DNA of 64,000 bases from Scytonematopsis contorta HA4267-MV1 (lineage in GTDB: Bacteria; Cyanobacteriota; Cyanobacteriia; Cyanobacteriales; Nostocaceae), in the NCBI GenBank assembly GCA_019359035.1, contig JAHHIC010000065.1, forward strand, positions 1 to 64,000, given 5' to 3'. The notes beneath the pieces are model-generated. The model searched no databases and was not told the origin of the DNA. It saw only the letters and a program-made list of their open reading frames with translations. The position numbers and the translations under genes were made by a program. Of the stretch, positions 8,881 through 17,918 are shown in pieces (the first letter of the stretch is position 1; each line of letters begins with the position of its first letter).

Positions 8881-9557
8881 TTCCACTCTTCGTACATGTC
8901 AGGACGACGGAGTTTGGTGCGTTGGATTTGCTGTTCTAGCCTCCATTTGGCTATTTGAGCGTGATTTCCGGAGAGTAAAACGTTTGGAACCTTCATGCCA
9001 CGAAACTCAGCAGGGCGGGTATACTGGGGATAGTCTAATAATCCTTCCTCAAAACTTTCTAATTTGAGTGACTCGGCTTTACCGACGGTTCCAGGAAGTA
9101 GGCGCGTTACACCATTAACTAAAGCCATTGCCGGAATTTCACCGCCAGTTAAAATAAAATCACCTAGAGACACCTCACGTGTGACTAAATTTAATACTCT
9201 CTCATCCACACCCTCGTAGTGTCCGCAGATAATTATTAACTGGTCGTAGTTTGTAGCCAATTCACGAAAAAGAGGTTGATTCATCCTTTGCCCTTGGGGA
9301 CTCATGAAAATCACCTCACGTCGGGGTAAGGTTGGTAAAGACTCAACTGCAGCAAAAATAGGTTCGGGCTTCATTAGCATTCCGACACCACCCCCATAGG
9401 GTTCGTCATCGACTTTACGGTGCTTGTCGGTAGTAAAATCCCTAGGATTAACCAGATTAACTTGGGCAATCTGCTTGGTCAGGGCTTTACTCAGCAATCC
9501 GGAGTTCAAAACCGAGGTAAAACAATCAGGAAATAACGTAACTATATCAAAACGCAC
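8862..9557 (-). CDS. trmD: tRNA (guanine-N1)-methyltransferase
   Basis: 231 residues. It methylates G37 of tRNAs with the anticodon-adjacent G, using SAM bound in a trefoil knot. Seen: [10 protein letters not shown] start, [20 protein letters not shown] (50-69), [12 protein letters not shown] and the knot stretch [11 protein letters not shown]. The last residues (EGSGE) are coded by GGGGAGT heptamers, and the stop comes from a degenerate unit in the array, so the C-terminus has been shaped by the repeat. Confidence 0.97.
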   Translation of the reverse strand: MRFDIVTLFPDCFTSVLNSGLLSKALTKQIAQVNLVNPRDFTTDKHRKVDDEPYGGGVGMLMKPEPIFAAVESLPTLPRREVIFMSPQGQRMNQPLFRELATNYDQLIIICGHYEGVDERVLNLVTREVSLGDFILTGGEIPAMALVNGVTRLLPGTVGKAESLKLESFEEGLLDYPQYTRPAEFRGMKVPNVLLSGNHAQIAKWRLEQQIQRTKLRRPDMYEEWKEGSGE

Positions 9558-10034
9558 AGTATTTCGTATTTGTGGACACTAATCTTATATTTGGAATGGC
9601 TTGCACCCGACGAGCAAATGTCATGCCAACACTGACAAGCTTTAATCAATCGTATCTAAAAGTACGATACTTATTTGATTGTCTTTCGTATTAATAATTT
9701 TTTAATGAAGTTACTTTATGCTTAAAATATTGTCACACCTAGATTTAATTTATTAAATTGACCGAGTTAACAACTTTCAGGATGCATCAAGCCAGCCTCA
9801 AAAAAAGCGTAAAAAAAACTGTTCCTCCCGAATAGTATTTTGCCAGTCAGAAAAATAAGACAGGTGAAAAACAAGGGCTTTAGCCTCTGAGGAACAGGCA
9901 TCACACACAATCAAGCGGCTTTCGGCAGTGCTGCCCCCTAAACACGGTGTCAACTCTATCGAGGCGCAAAACAAAACAATAGGCTAATGTTCTTGTTTAA
10001 TTCACCTGAAGTTGTTGACAGGAGAAACACAACA
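9558..10034. other. Divergent intergenic region trmD / cphB
   Basis: 477 bases with no ORF. It must contain both promoters. The only candidate site is the GTAN8TAC box described separately. Short G+A-rich leader sequence precedes the cphB ribosome-binding site (AGGAGA at 10019-10024). Confidence 0.5.
9652..9698 (+). promoter_or_regulatory. Candidate NtcA-activated promoter of cphBA
   Basis: GTATCTAAAAGTAC at 9652-9665 fits the NtcA consensus GTAN8TAC. A TATTAAT -10-like hexamer begins at 9689, about 23 bases on, the spacing of class II NtcA promoters. The cphB start is some 340 bases downstream. Nitrogen control of cyanophycin metabolism makes this sensible, but GTAN8TAC is expected by chance several times in 64 kb. 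Confidence 0.35.
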
Positions 10035-10898
10035 ATGCCGCTGTTAAATCTTAAATCGCTGGAAATGAGGATACCCCAAACCACTCAGACTGCCGTCATG
10101 GTTATCGGAGGCGCAGAAGATAAAGTTCACGGACGCGAAATTCTACGGACTTTTTTTAACCGTTCGGGTGCAAACGATGCTCATATCGCCATTATTCCCT
10201 CTGCTTCGAGGGAACCCGCGATTATCGGCAGTCGATATATTCGCATTTTTGAAGAAATGGGCGCGAAAAAAATCGAAAATTTAGATATTCGCGAGCGTAA
10301 AGACTGCGATGACTCTTATACTCAAGCCTCTTTAGAAGCCTGTACGGGTATTTTTTTAACGGGAGGCGACCAACTACGTTTGTGTGGCGTCTTGGCCGAA
10401 ACTCCTGTAATGGATATTATCCGACGACGGATTAAAAAAGGGGAAATAACTTTAGCTGGCACCAGTGCGGGGGCTGCTGTGATGGGACATCATATGATTG
10501 CAGGAGGTGGGAGTGGCGAATCACCTAATCGTTCTCTGGTTGAAATGGCAACCGGTTTGGGATTTATACCAGAAGTGATAGTGGATCAACATTTTCACAA
10601 TCGAAATCGCATGGGAAGATTAGTTAGTGCTATCGCTTCCCATCCAGACCGTTTGGGTATTGGAATTGATGAGGACACTTGCGCGATGTTAGAACGCGAT
10701 GGCTGGCTACAAGTGCTGGGTAAAGGCACTGTCACCATTGTTGACCCATCAAAAGTTACTCATACTAATGAACCTCACGTAGGTGCAACTGAACCCCTAA
10801 CTGTACACAACCTACGATTACATATCCTCAGTCACGGCGACCGTTTCCATTTATACAGGCGTACTGCTCTACCCTCTGAGTACCGCTACTCCAGCTGA
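10035..10898 (+). CDS. cphB: Cyanophycinase
   Basis: 287 residues from ATG at 10035. A serine peptidase of family S51 that cuts cyanophycin (multi-Arg-poly-Asp) to Asp-Arg dipeptides in the cytoplasm. Nucleophile Ser144 sits in GTSAGAA; other family stretches are VMVIGGAEDKVHGREILRTF (21-40), FLTGGDQLRL and VDQHFHNRNRMGRL. The open frame extends 16 codons upstream, but AGGAGA ten bases before this ATG fixes the start. cphA follows on the same strand after 311 bases, the usual cphB-cphA order. Confidence 0.97.
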   Translation: MPLLNLKSLEMRIPQTTQTAVMVIGGAEDKVHGREILRTFFNRSGANDAHIAIIPSASREPAIIGSRYIRIFEEMGAKKIENLDIRERKDCDDSYTQASLEACTGIFLTGGDQLRLCGVLAETPVMDIIRRRIKKGEITLAGTSAGAAVMGHHMIAGGGSGESPNRSLVEMATGLGFIPEVIVDQHFHNRNRMGRLVSAIASHPDRLGIGIDEDTCAMLERDGWLQVLGKGTVTIVDPSKVTHTNEPHVGATEPLTVHNLRLHILSHGDRFHLYRRTALPSEYRYSS

Positions 10899-11047
10899 CA
10901 GACTTTTTGCTATACAGGTCTGCTATACAGGCATACTACCCTACCCTCTGATTACAGTTCATTTATTCCACAGCTTTCAAAATTAAGTAATAGAGGTTGT
11001 ATCACTCTCCACCCTCTGAGTACTGTAAATCTAGCTGACGGAATTAA
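10858..11047 (+). repeat. Three degenerate copies of the cphB 3' end
   Basis: The cphB terminus TACCCTCTGAGTACCGCTAC reappears in decayed form at about 10937-10955 (CTACCCTCTGATTACAG) and 11007-11035 (CACCCTCTGAGTACTG then CTAGCTGACGGA, compare CCAGCTGACAGA after the true stop). AAGTAATAGAGGTTGT / AAGTAGCAGAGGTTAC are also paired. The 311-base cphB-cphA spacer is therefore partly made of small duplications. Confidence 0.65.
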
Positions 11048-11209
11048 GTAGCAGAGGTTACACTGAATTGACCGCCAGTTTCTATCGCAAGATAGAAAAA
11101 AGCAGCAAAACACTATTTTGGAGTAAAAACTGTTCGCTATGACACAGTTTAGCGGTCAAAAGCAGTATGAAACTAGTTTTTTGGTTCCGAATCTCCATCT
11201 ACCCATAAC

Positions 11210-13909
11210 ATGAGAATCCTCAAAATCCAAACCTTACGCGGCCCCAACTATTGGAGCATTCGACGCCACAAGCTGGTAGTTATGCGCCTCGACCTAGAAG
11301 ACCTCGCCGAGACGCCTAGCAACCAAATCCCCGGCTTTTATGATGGATTAGTTGAGGCGCTACCTAGTTTGGAAAGTCATTTTTGCTCCCCAGGCTGTCG
11401 TGGTGGCTTTTTGATGCGAGTGCGCGAAGGCACCATGATGGGTCACGTGGTAGAACATGTCGCCCTCGAACTACAATCATTAGCCGGAATGCAAGTTGGC
11501 TTTGGTCGTACTCGCGAAACTTCCAATCCGGGAGTATATCAGGTAGTTATCGAATACCTGAACGAAGAAGCGGGTCGTTATGCCGCCCGTGCGGCAGTAC
11601 GTTTGTGCCAAAGTATAGTCGATAGGGGTCGTTATCCCCTGGCCGAATTAGAACAAGATGTACAAGACCTAAAAGACTTCGGACGCGAATCTTCCTTAGG
11701 ACCCAGCACCGAAGCAATAGTAAAAGAAGCTGAAGGACGTGGCATTCCTTCCTTGACTCTGGGAGCACGATTTTTAATTCAATTGGGCTACGGGGTCAAT
11801 CAAAAGCGGATTCAAGCTACCATGACCAGCAATACTGGCATCCTGGGAGTAGAACTAGCTTGTGATAAAGAAGGAACTAAACGTATATTAGGAGCCTCAG
11901 GAATACCCGTTCCTAAAGGTACAGTTATTAACTTCATGGATGAACTCGAAGAGTCTATCGAACAGGTAGGCGGCTATCCTATAGTTATTAAGCCTTTGGA
12001 TGGTAACCACGGGCGCGGGATTACAATTGATATCAGAACTTGGAAAGAAGCCGAAGAAGCCTACGATGCTGCTCGTCAAGTTTCCCGTTCGATTATTGTC
12101 GAGCGCTATTACACGGGTCGCGACCACCGAGTGCTGGTAGTGAACGGTAAGGTCGTTGCAGTCGCAGAGCGAGTACCCGCTCACGTTGTTGGTGATGGAA
12201 GGTCTACTATTGCCGAACTGATTGAACACACCAACAAAGACCCCAAACGTGGTGAAGGTCACGACAAAGTTCTTACCAAAATTGAACTCGACCGTACCAG
12301 CTTCCAACTCTTAGAAAGGCAAGGTTACACAACCAATAGCGTGCCACCAAAAGGAGAACTTTGTTACCTGCGGGCTACGGCAAACCTTAGTACTGGCGGC
12401 ATTGCCGTAGACCGCACGGACGAAATTCACCCAGAAAACATTTGGCTGGCACAACGAGCCGTAAAAATTATGGGTTTGGATGTCGCTGGTCTTGATATTG
12501 TCACCTCGGATATCAGCCGCCCGCTAAGGGAAACTGATGGTGTCATCGTCGAAGTCAATGCCGCTCCTGGTTTCCGGATGCACGTTGCTCCTAGTCATGG
12601 TACCCCCCGCAACGTTGCTGGTGCTGTGATAGACATGCTCTTTCCCAGTGGCAAACCAAGTCGCATCCCCATTACTAGCATCACTGGTACTAACGGCAAA
12701 ACTACCACCACTCGGCTTATTGCTCATATTTTTAAACAGACAGGCAAAGTAATTGGGTATACAACTACTGACGGTACGTATATCGGAGATTACTTGGTTG
12801 AAGTGGGCGATAACACAGGGCCACAGAGCGCTCAGTTAATTCTACAAGACCCAACAGTAGAAGTCGCTGTCTTAGAAACAGCACGTGGTGGTATTTTGCG
12901 TTCTGGTTTAGCCTTTGAATCTTCTAATGTGGGCGTAGTTTTAAATATTGCTGCTGACCATTTAGGTATAGGTGATATTGATACTATTGACCAGTTAGGG
13001 CATCTTAAGAGTGTAGTGGCAGAAGCTGTATTCCCCGACGGTTACGCAGTACTCAACGCTGACGACGAACGAGTAGTGGCAATGGCAGAGCGTACTAAAG
13101 CTAACGTGGCATATTTTAGTATGAATCCTAACTCGGAACTAGTTCGTCAGCATATCCAAAAAGGAGGAGTTGCGGCTGTTTACGAAAATGGATTTTTGTC
13201 TATATTAAAAGGCGACTGGACACATCGTATCGAACGGGCAGAAAATATACCTCTGACTATGGGTGGACGTGCGCCATTTATGATAGCTAATGCCTTGGCT
13301 GCTAGTTTAGCCACTTTCGTGCAAAACGTACCCATAGAACAAATTAGAAATGCGTTACATACATTCCGTGCTTCGGTAAGTCAAACACCAGGACGAATGA
13401 ATTTATTCAATTTGGGCAAATACCATGCTCTAGTAGATTATGCTCATAATCCACACAGCTACGAAGCTTTAGGTGGTTTTGTCCAAAATTGGAAAACCGG
13501 ACAGCGTATCGGTGTTATTGGTGGGCCGGGTGACCGACGTGATGAGGACTTTGTTACTTTAGGTAAACTGTCAGCCAAAATCTTTGACAAAATTATTGTT
13601 AAAGAAGACGACGATACAAGGGGACGCGCAAGAGGTTCAGCCGCAGAACTTATTGTCAAAGGTATCCAGCAAGTAAATAGCAGCTACCAGTACGAATCTA
13701 TTTTGGACGAAACCACTGCAATCACCAAAGCCTTGGAAAGTGCCCCGGATAATAGCTTAGTGGTTATCTTACCAGAAAGCGTTAGCCGTGCAATTAACTT
13801 AATTAAGGCTCGGGGTGTAGTTAATGAGGAAACTTTACAACAAAATACCGCGACGAACCCAGTCGATTCATCGGTTGGCATTAAGTCATCCGTTGCTAAT
13901 CGGATTTAG
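11210..13909 (+). CDS. cphA: Cyanophycin synthetase
   Basis: 899 residues. It adds Asp to the backbone and Arg to the side chain of cyanophycin, using ATP, without a ribosome. Three regions are seen: an N-terminal domain (1-160), an ATP-grasp domain (about 220-480; VVIKPLDGNHGRG type stretch near 258) that adds Arg or Asp, and a Mur-ligase domain whose P-loop TGTNGKTTTT is at 492-501. DYAHNPHSYEALGG lies in the C-terminal part. The length fits the cyanobacterial enzyme. ATG start at 11210. Functional partner of cphB just upstream. Confidence 0.98.
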   Translation: MRILKIQTLRGPNYWSIRRHKLVVMRLDLEDLAETPSNQIPGFYDGLVEALPSLESHFCSPGCRGGFLMRVREGTMMGHVVEHVALELQSLAGMQVGFGRTRETSNPGVYQVVIEYLNEEAGRYAARAAVRLCQSIVDRGRYPLAELEQDVQDLKDFGRESSLGPSTEAIVKEAEGRGIPSLTLGARFLIQLGYGVNQKRIQATMTSNTGILGVELACDKEGTKRILGASGIPVPKGTVINFMDELEESIEQVGGYPIVIKPLDGNHGRGITIDIRTWKEAEEAYDAARQVSRSIIVERYYTGRDHRVLVVNGKVVAVAERVPAHVVGDGRSTIAELIEHTNKDPKRGEGHDKVLTKIELDRTSFQLLERQGYTTNSVPPKGELCYLRATANLSTGGIAVDRTDEIHPENIWLAQRAVKIMGLDVAGLDIVTSDISRPLRETDGVIVEVNAAPGFRMHVAPSHGTPRNVAGAVIDMLFPSGKPSRIPITSITGTNGKTTTTRLIAHIFKQTGKVIGYTTTDGTYIGDYLVEVGDNTGPQSAQLILQDPTVEVAVLETARGGILRSGLAFESSNVGVVLNIAADHLGIGDIDTIDQLGHLKSVVAEAVFPDGYAVLNADDERVVAMAERTKANVAYFSMNPNSELVRQHIQKGGVAAVYENGFLSILKGDWTHRIERAENIPLTMGGRAPFMIANALAASLATFVQNVPIEQIRNALHTFRASVSQTPGRMNLFNLGKYHALVDYAHNPHSYEALGGFVQNWKTGQRIGVIGGPGDRRDEDFVTLGKLSAKIFDKIIVKEDDDTRGRARGSAAELIVKGIQQVNSSYQYESILDETTAITKALESAPDNSLVVILPESVSRAINLIKARGVVNEETLQQNTATNPVDSSVGIKSSVANRI

Positions 13910-14034
13910 TTGGTTGTTGACTGTTGGTTGTTGACTGTTGACTGTTGACTATTAACTGTCCGCAGCGAGGAGGAACGACGAAGCAATCCCTTTCTTATAT
14001 ACCTACCCCAACAAGCAACCCGTCAACCGTCAAC
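13907..14034. repeat. Heptamer repeats between cphA and tatA
   Basis: 13907-13950 carries TTGACTG/TTGGTTG heptamers right after the cphA stop; 14008-14035 carries CGTCAAC heptamers in the opposite sense. The tatA stop codon (TGA) is part of the latter. Confidence 0.8.
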
Positions 14035-14203
14035 TATCTTCTTTTTCCGAACTGGTATCATCGTTGGGATTTTTTAGCTCTTCCTTAAATCCCCGAAGGG
14101 TTTTGCCTAGTGCGCTTCCCAGTTCGGGAATTTTTTTCGGGCCAAAAATCAGTAGGGCTACTAGTGCTATTACACCCATTTCCGGCAATCCTAATCCAAA
14201 CAT
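14030..14203 (-). CDS. tatA: Twin-arginine translocase subunit TatA/E
   Basis: 57 residues: MFGLGLPEMGVIALVALLIF, then GPKKIPELGSALGKTLRGFK and an acidic tail (EELKNPNDDTSSEKEDS). One N-terminal membrane helix, the FGPKK hinge and the amphipathic helix are the TatA/TatB-like pattern; short length and the hinge favour TatA/E. AGGAGA lies six bases before the ATG. It is transcribed convergently with cphA. The stop codon falls in a CGTCAAC heptamer. It pores the membrane for folded Tat substrates with TatC, which is not in the window. Confidence 0.95.
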   Translation of the reverse strand: MFGLGLPEMGVIALVALLIFGPKKIPELGSALGKTLRGFKEELKNPNDDTSSEKEDS

Positions 14204-14354
14204 CGGTTTCTCCTGAAGGTCTTAACTATTTAGTTAACTATATTAGAGTGGGTATTTTCTATCTTGCTTTAAGTTATACAAAGTACAAATTTATGGATGT
14301 TTTTGTAAAGTCGTTTAGAAAAGCATCTGTTCTGTTTAACTCGTGCCTCTAAAA

Positions 14355-14405
14355 GGAACCCCACCCCCAACCCCCTACCCCGCACGCGGGGAGGGGGCTA
14401 CGATT
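14355..14405. repeat. CCCCACCCCC...GGGGAGGGGGCTACGATT element, uninterrupted copy
   Basis: GGAACCCCACCCCCAACCCC then CTACCCCGCACGCGGGGAGG and GGGCTACGATT form a GC-rich hairpin. The same sequence occurs at 30027-30285, split by an inserted element. The surrounding 14204-14643 holds no gene. Confidence 0.8.
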
Positions 14406-14549
14406 ATTGCTTTTGCCTAGCTGTTGCTGAATTTAGTAGCGATTTTCTATGGCTTGATTAATCATGGTTTTAATAATTTAATAAATTAAAATGCTTCAAA
14501 AATTGCCAATACTAAGTAGGTTAATAAATTTGGCACTAACTACAATGAT

Positions 14550-14621
14550 GTAGAGACCGAATATATTCGGTCTCTACAAGATTACCACTGTGTAAAAAGA
14601 CGCGATAAATCGCGTCTCTAC
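14550..14621. repeat. Two palindromes of the GTAGAGAC arm family
   Basis: 14550-14577 is GTAGAGACCGAATATATTCG + GTCTCTAC, a perfect 28-bp palindrome. 14598-14621 is AGACGCGATAAATCGCGTCT + CTAC. The outer arms match the 5108 family, but the cores differ. They lie 20 bases apart just before cbiT. Confidence 0.85.
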
Positions 14622-14643
14622 AAGATTTTAACTGTATAAAAAT

Positions 14644-15246
14644 ATGCCATCAACACTTTGGCCTTACATAACTCCAGGGATTCCTGATGAGTTATTTGAA
14701 CATTTACCAGGAATTCCTTTTTCACAAAGAGAAATTCGTTTACTATTGCTTGCTCAACTGCGCTTAAAATCTGATTCCGTGTTATGGGACATCGGCGCGG
14801 GGACGGGTACAATTACCGTTGAGGCTGGACTTTTGTGTCCACAAGGACGGATTATTGCTGTCGAACGAGACGAGGAAGTCGCTAACCTCATTCGTCGAAA
14901 TTGCTTAAGCTTTGAATTGGAAAATGTAGAAGTAATAGAAGGAAGCGCTCCAGAGTGTTTAGACTCACTCAACGAAATGCCTCATCGGGTTTGCATCGAA
15001 GGGGGAAGAAGAATAGGAGATATCTTGCAAGCTGTATGGCTTTATTTACCTAATTATGGACGAGTAGTAGCCACTGCATCTAATCTAGAAAATCTGTATG
15101 CGATATCCCAAAGCTTTGCTCAATTACAAGCACGAAACGTTGAAGTTGTGCAATCAGCAGTCAATCGTTTGGAAACGCGAGGATTTTCTCAAACATTTGC
15201 CTCCCAAGACCCCATTTTTATCCTTAGTGGTGAGAAACTAGATTGA
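14644..15246 (+). CDS. cbiT: Precorrin-6B C15-methyltransferase (decarboxylating), CbiT type
   Basis: 200 residues. A class I SAM methyltransferase of corrin ring synthesis (cobalamin pathway): it methylates C15 and removes the C12 acetate carboxyl. Seen: MPSTLWPYITPGIPDELF start, FSQREIR at 26-32, SAM motif WDIGAGTGTITVE (48-60) and IAVERDEE. It is the stand-alone C-terminal half of CobL; the CbiE half is not in the window. ATG start; palindromic repeats sit just upstream. Confidence 0.92.
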   Translation: MPSTLWPYITPGIPDELFEHLPGIPFSQREIRLLLLAQLRLKSDSVLWDIGAGTGTITVEAGLLCPQGRIIAVERDEEVANLIRRNCLSFELENVEVIEGSAPECLDSLNEMPHRVCIEGGRRIGDILQAVWLYLPNYGRVVATASNLENLYAISQSFAQLQARNVEVVQSAVNRLETRGFSQTFASQDPIFILSGEKLD

Positions 15247-15307
15247 ATGGTGAATAGCAAGTCATAATTTTTCATCATTTCTCATTCATCATTCATAGTT
15301 TTTAATT

Positions 15308-16195
15308 ATGCCTTGGTCTCGGATTTTTAGTGGAATTGTTGCGATTGCTATCGCTCTGGGTGGGACTCTGTTGGGAGGGTGGTACTTTACCATCGTCATT
15401 TCGGTAATGGTCTTTTTGGGACAACTGGAATATTTCAACTTAGTACGAGCTAAAGGGATAACTCCTACGGTTAAAACAACCGTATTTGTTAGCCAAATTT
15501 TGTTAGTAATTTGTACCGTTGATGGTAATTTAGCTGATGCGGTAATGCCAATTGCGGGCACATTTATTTGTTTCTACTTGCTGTTTCAACCAAAAATGGC
15601 GACTATTGCTGATATTGCCGCGTCAATTCTTGGTCTTTTTTACACTGGCTACTTACCTAGCTATTGGGTAAGATTACGGGGAATAGATGGCGTTGCTACA
15701 AGTAATCTCCCTTTAGGGGGATACTGGCCACAGGATTGGTCAGATATTCTTATGAAGTGGGACTTCACTCATTTGCCTCAAGGTTTGACCGCTACATTTT
15801 TAACTTTTTGTTGTATCTGGGCTGCGGATATTGGTGCTTACATAGTAGGTAAGTTTTTTGGTAAAACACCACTGTCAAATATCAGCCCAAAGAAAACCGT
15901 TGAAGGTGCTGTTTTTGGAATTTGCGCCAGTGTTTGTATTGGCGTGCTATTTTCCTATCTTTTACATTGGTCTAAGTACCCTTTTACAGGAATTGGTGTT
16001 GGTTCACTCATAGGTATTTGTGGGCTTCTAGGTGACCTTACTGAATCTATGCTTAAACGTGATGCGGGGGTAAAAGACTCTGGACAGTTAATTCCCGGTC
16101 ACGGTGGTATTTTAGACCGCACTGACAGCTATATTTTTACTGTGCCATTGGTTTACTACTTTGTGACACTTTTATTACCTTTTCTCGGCAATTAA
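15308..16195 (+). CDS. cdsA: Phosphatidate cytidylyltransferase
   Basis: 295 residues, a polytopic inner-membrane enzyme that makes CDP-diacylglycerol from phosphatidate and CTP. Six to eight hydrophobic segments are visible, and the C-terminal signature SMLKRDAGVKDSGQLIPGHG followed by GILDRTDS is intact. It starts 61 bases after cbiT on the same strand, so co-transcription is possible although the functions are unrelated. ATG start. Confidence 0.95.
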   Translation: MPWSRIFSGIVAIAIALGGTLLGGWYFTIVISVMVFLGQLEYFNLVRAKGITPTVKTTVFVSQILLVICTVDGNLADAVMPIAGTFICFYLLFQPKMATIADIAASILGLFYTGYLPSYWVRLRGIDGVATSNLPLGGYWPQDWSDILMKWDFTHLPQGLTATFLTFCCIWAADIGAYIVGKFFGKTPLSNISPKKTVEGAVFGICASVCIGVLFSYLLHWSKYPFTGIGVGSLIGICGLLGDLTESMLKRDAGVKDSGQLIPGHGGILDRTDSYIFTVPLVYYFVTLLLPFLGN

Positions 16196-16271
16196 TGATT
16201 GCCATTTTCGGAAAGGCAAATGTATAATTTTATATAAATTCTCTCAACTTTTTATATTGAATTCCTAATCA

Positions 16272-16985
16272 TTACGGATTGACATTTACTCTCCCACGGC
16301 AAGTTAAAGAACCTGGGAACAGGGATAATTCTTGGATATCAACATCTGAACCCAAATAAAAGTTGTCGTTAATACTATTGTTATTTAACGAATTATCAAT
16401 GCATTGACCATTGACTACTGTCAGATGTAGCTCTTGTCCGCTAAGTAAGTTTAACTTCAGACAAACTTCTATAGGTTTGGGGTCAGTTTCGGGTGTCATC
16501 GTACCGCATATGGTAGCTAAATTGTGACCAAGGGTGATTTTTTGCCAAATAGTAGACTTGGAATTTCGGCTGGACTCTGGTAATAGTTGAACCAGTGCAT
16601 CATTTATTCCATTGGATAAGAACTCGGAGGATAAGGAAGCATTTAGGTCTGCTTCTGAAATACTCAGTTCACCTTGAACGGGTACTATGTCTAGCAACTT
16701 TAAAGCTTGACCCTTAAGTACACCACCGATATTTATCCGAATATTTTCAGCCACCAGTTTAATTTGTGTAACATGAATACCTTTATAAACGGCATTACTT
16801 GCAAAAATGGACACTTGGGGGATTGCACCACTAAGAAGCTGACGGTCACCAGCTTTAATTTCCACAGAAAGCTCTTCGATGTGGCTAACTTGGGACTTCA
16901 AGAACAGCTTGACAGCAGTGGTGAGCAAATTTGTAATAAAACGAATTTTGCTATCTGACTTGGTTTTGGAGTTTTGTGATTGCAT
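16272..16985 (-). CDS. DUF2993 (LmeA-like) lipid-binding protein
   Basis: 237 residues with the pattern of the DUF2993 family: NLLTTAVKLFLKSQVSHIEE near the N-terminus, then alternating beta segments (IPQVSIFASNAVYKGIHVTQ, ISEADLNASL). Family members in actinobacteria bind phospholipids, so a similar role in cyanobacterial membranes is plausible but not shown. There is no clear signal peptide. It is convergent with cdsA. ATG start at 16985. Confidence 0.8.
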   Translation of the reverse strand: MQSQNSKTKSDSKIRFITNLLTTAVKLFLKSQVSHIEELSVEIKAGDRQLLSGAIPQVSIFASNAVYKGIHVTQIKLVAENIRINIGGVLKGQALKLLDIVPVQGELSISEADLNASLSSEFLSNGINDALVQLLPESSRNSKSTIWQKITLGHNLATICGTMTPETDPKPIEVCLKLNLLSGQELHLTVVNGQCIDNSLNNNSINDNFYLGSDVDIQELSLFPGSLTCRGRVNVNP

Positions 16986-17126
16986 TTAAACACTTGATAA
17001 AAGGTATTGAGTTTAACTTGAGTCCAGTTGTCAAACAAGGATTAACTGTAACACTAGAGTCTATCCATTACAATTTGCAAATATTATACTGATTTAAACC
17101 TTGTACAAATAATAAGTGATTTCCAC

Positions 17127-17885
17127 ATGGAGGTACGGTTACAAAAAATTCTGTCTCAGTGGGGTATTGCCTCGCGACGGCAAGCCGAAGAAATGATTCG
17201 GCAAAATCGAGTACAAATTAACGGTGAAGTAGCTCATTTAGGAGACAAAGTAGATTTACAGAAAGATAAGATTACAGTCGATGATAAACCCATATCTTGT
17301 TCCCAACGTCCAGTTCCAATATACTTATTGCTAAACAAACCTGCGGGAGTAGTATCGACATGCGACGACCCCCAAGGAAGACAGACAGTCTTAGATTTAT
17401 TGCCAGAGGAATTACGTACGGGTACAGGTATTCATCCTGTGGGACGTTTAGATGCGGATTCTACTGGAGCGTTGATACTAACAAACGACGGGGAGTTAAC
17501 AAATGGGCTAACTCATCCCCGGCATAGTATCGCGAAAACGTACCATGTTTTGGTCAAAGGAAAACCTTCGGAAACAGTACTCAATATGTGGCGAGATGGT
17601 GTAGTTTTAGACGGTAAAAAAACAAGACCAGCAGGGGTGCGCGTTATCGAAGGTAAAGAGAACCAGACAAGCTTAGAAATAGTGTTAAAGGAGGGAAAAA
17701 AACGTCAAATACGCCGAGTTGCAGAACTTTTGGGTTACCCGGTTATCAAGTTGCATCGTACTGCTATCGGCCCAATTCAGTTAAGTACACAAGGTAAAGA
17801 CAACTTAAAAAAAGGTTGTTATCGTCACCTGACACAAAGTGAAATAAGCTTTTTGCAAAAAGCAAATAGAGCAAATACCCATTAA
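17127..17885 (+). CDS. rRNA pseudouridine synthase, RsuA/RluB family
   Basis: 252 residues. An N-terminal S4 RNA-binding domain (MEVRLQKILSQWGIASRRQA) is followed by the pseudouridine synthase domain: LLLNKPAGVVST (67-78) and catalytic Asp109 in GRLDADSTGALILTNDG. The C-terminal part has EGKKRQIRRV, the usual RsuA/RluB signature. Target uridine (16S or 23S rRNA) is not decided by sequence alone. It lies 33 bases upstream of the RodZ-like gene on the same strand. ATG start. Confidence 0.93.
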   Translation: MEVRLQKILSQWGIASRRQAEEMIRQNRVQINGEVAHLGDKVDLQKDKITVDDKPISCSQRPVPIYLLLNKPAGVVSTCDDPQGRQTVLDLLPEELRTGTGIHPVGRLDADSTGALILTNDGELTNGLTHPRHSIAKTYHVLVKGKPSETVLNMWRDGVVLDGKKTRPAGVRVIEGKENQTSLEIVLKEGKKRQIRRVAELLGYPVIKLHRTAIGPIQLSTQGKDNLKKGCYRHLTQSEISFLQKANRANTH

Positions 17886-17918
17886 TGATTCCGCTAGGCT
17901 AAGGAGAGCAACAAAGCT

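Noticed and set aside
8740-8886. N-terminal extension of IspF with QLPITNY and GEWGVGS repeats
   Set aside because: It is heptamer array read in frame; the family N-terminus begins at ATG 8739.
11547-13881. Several minus-strand frames opposite cphA
   Set aside because: They are shadows of the coding strand with no motifs or ribosome-binding sites.
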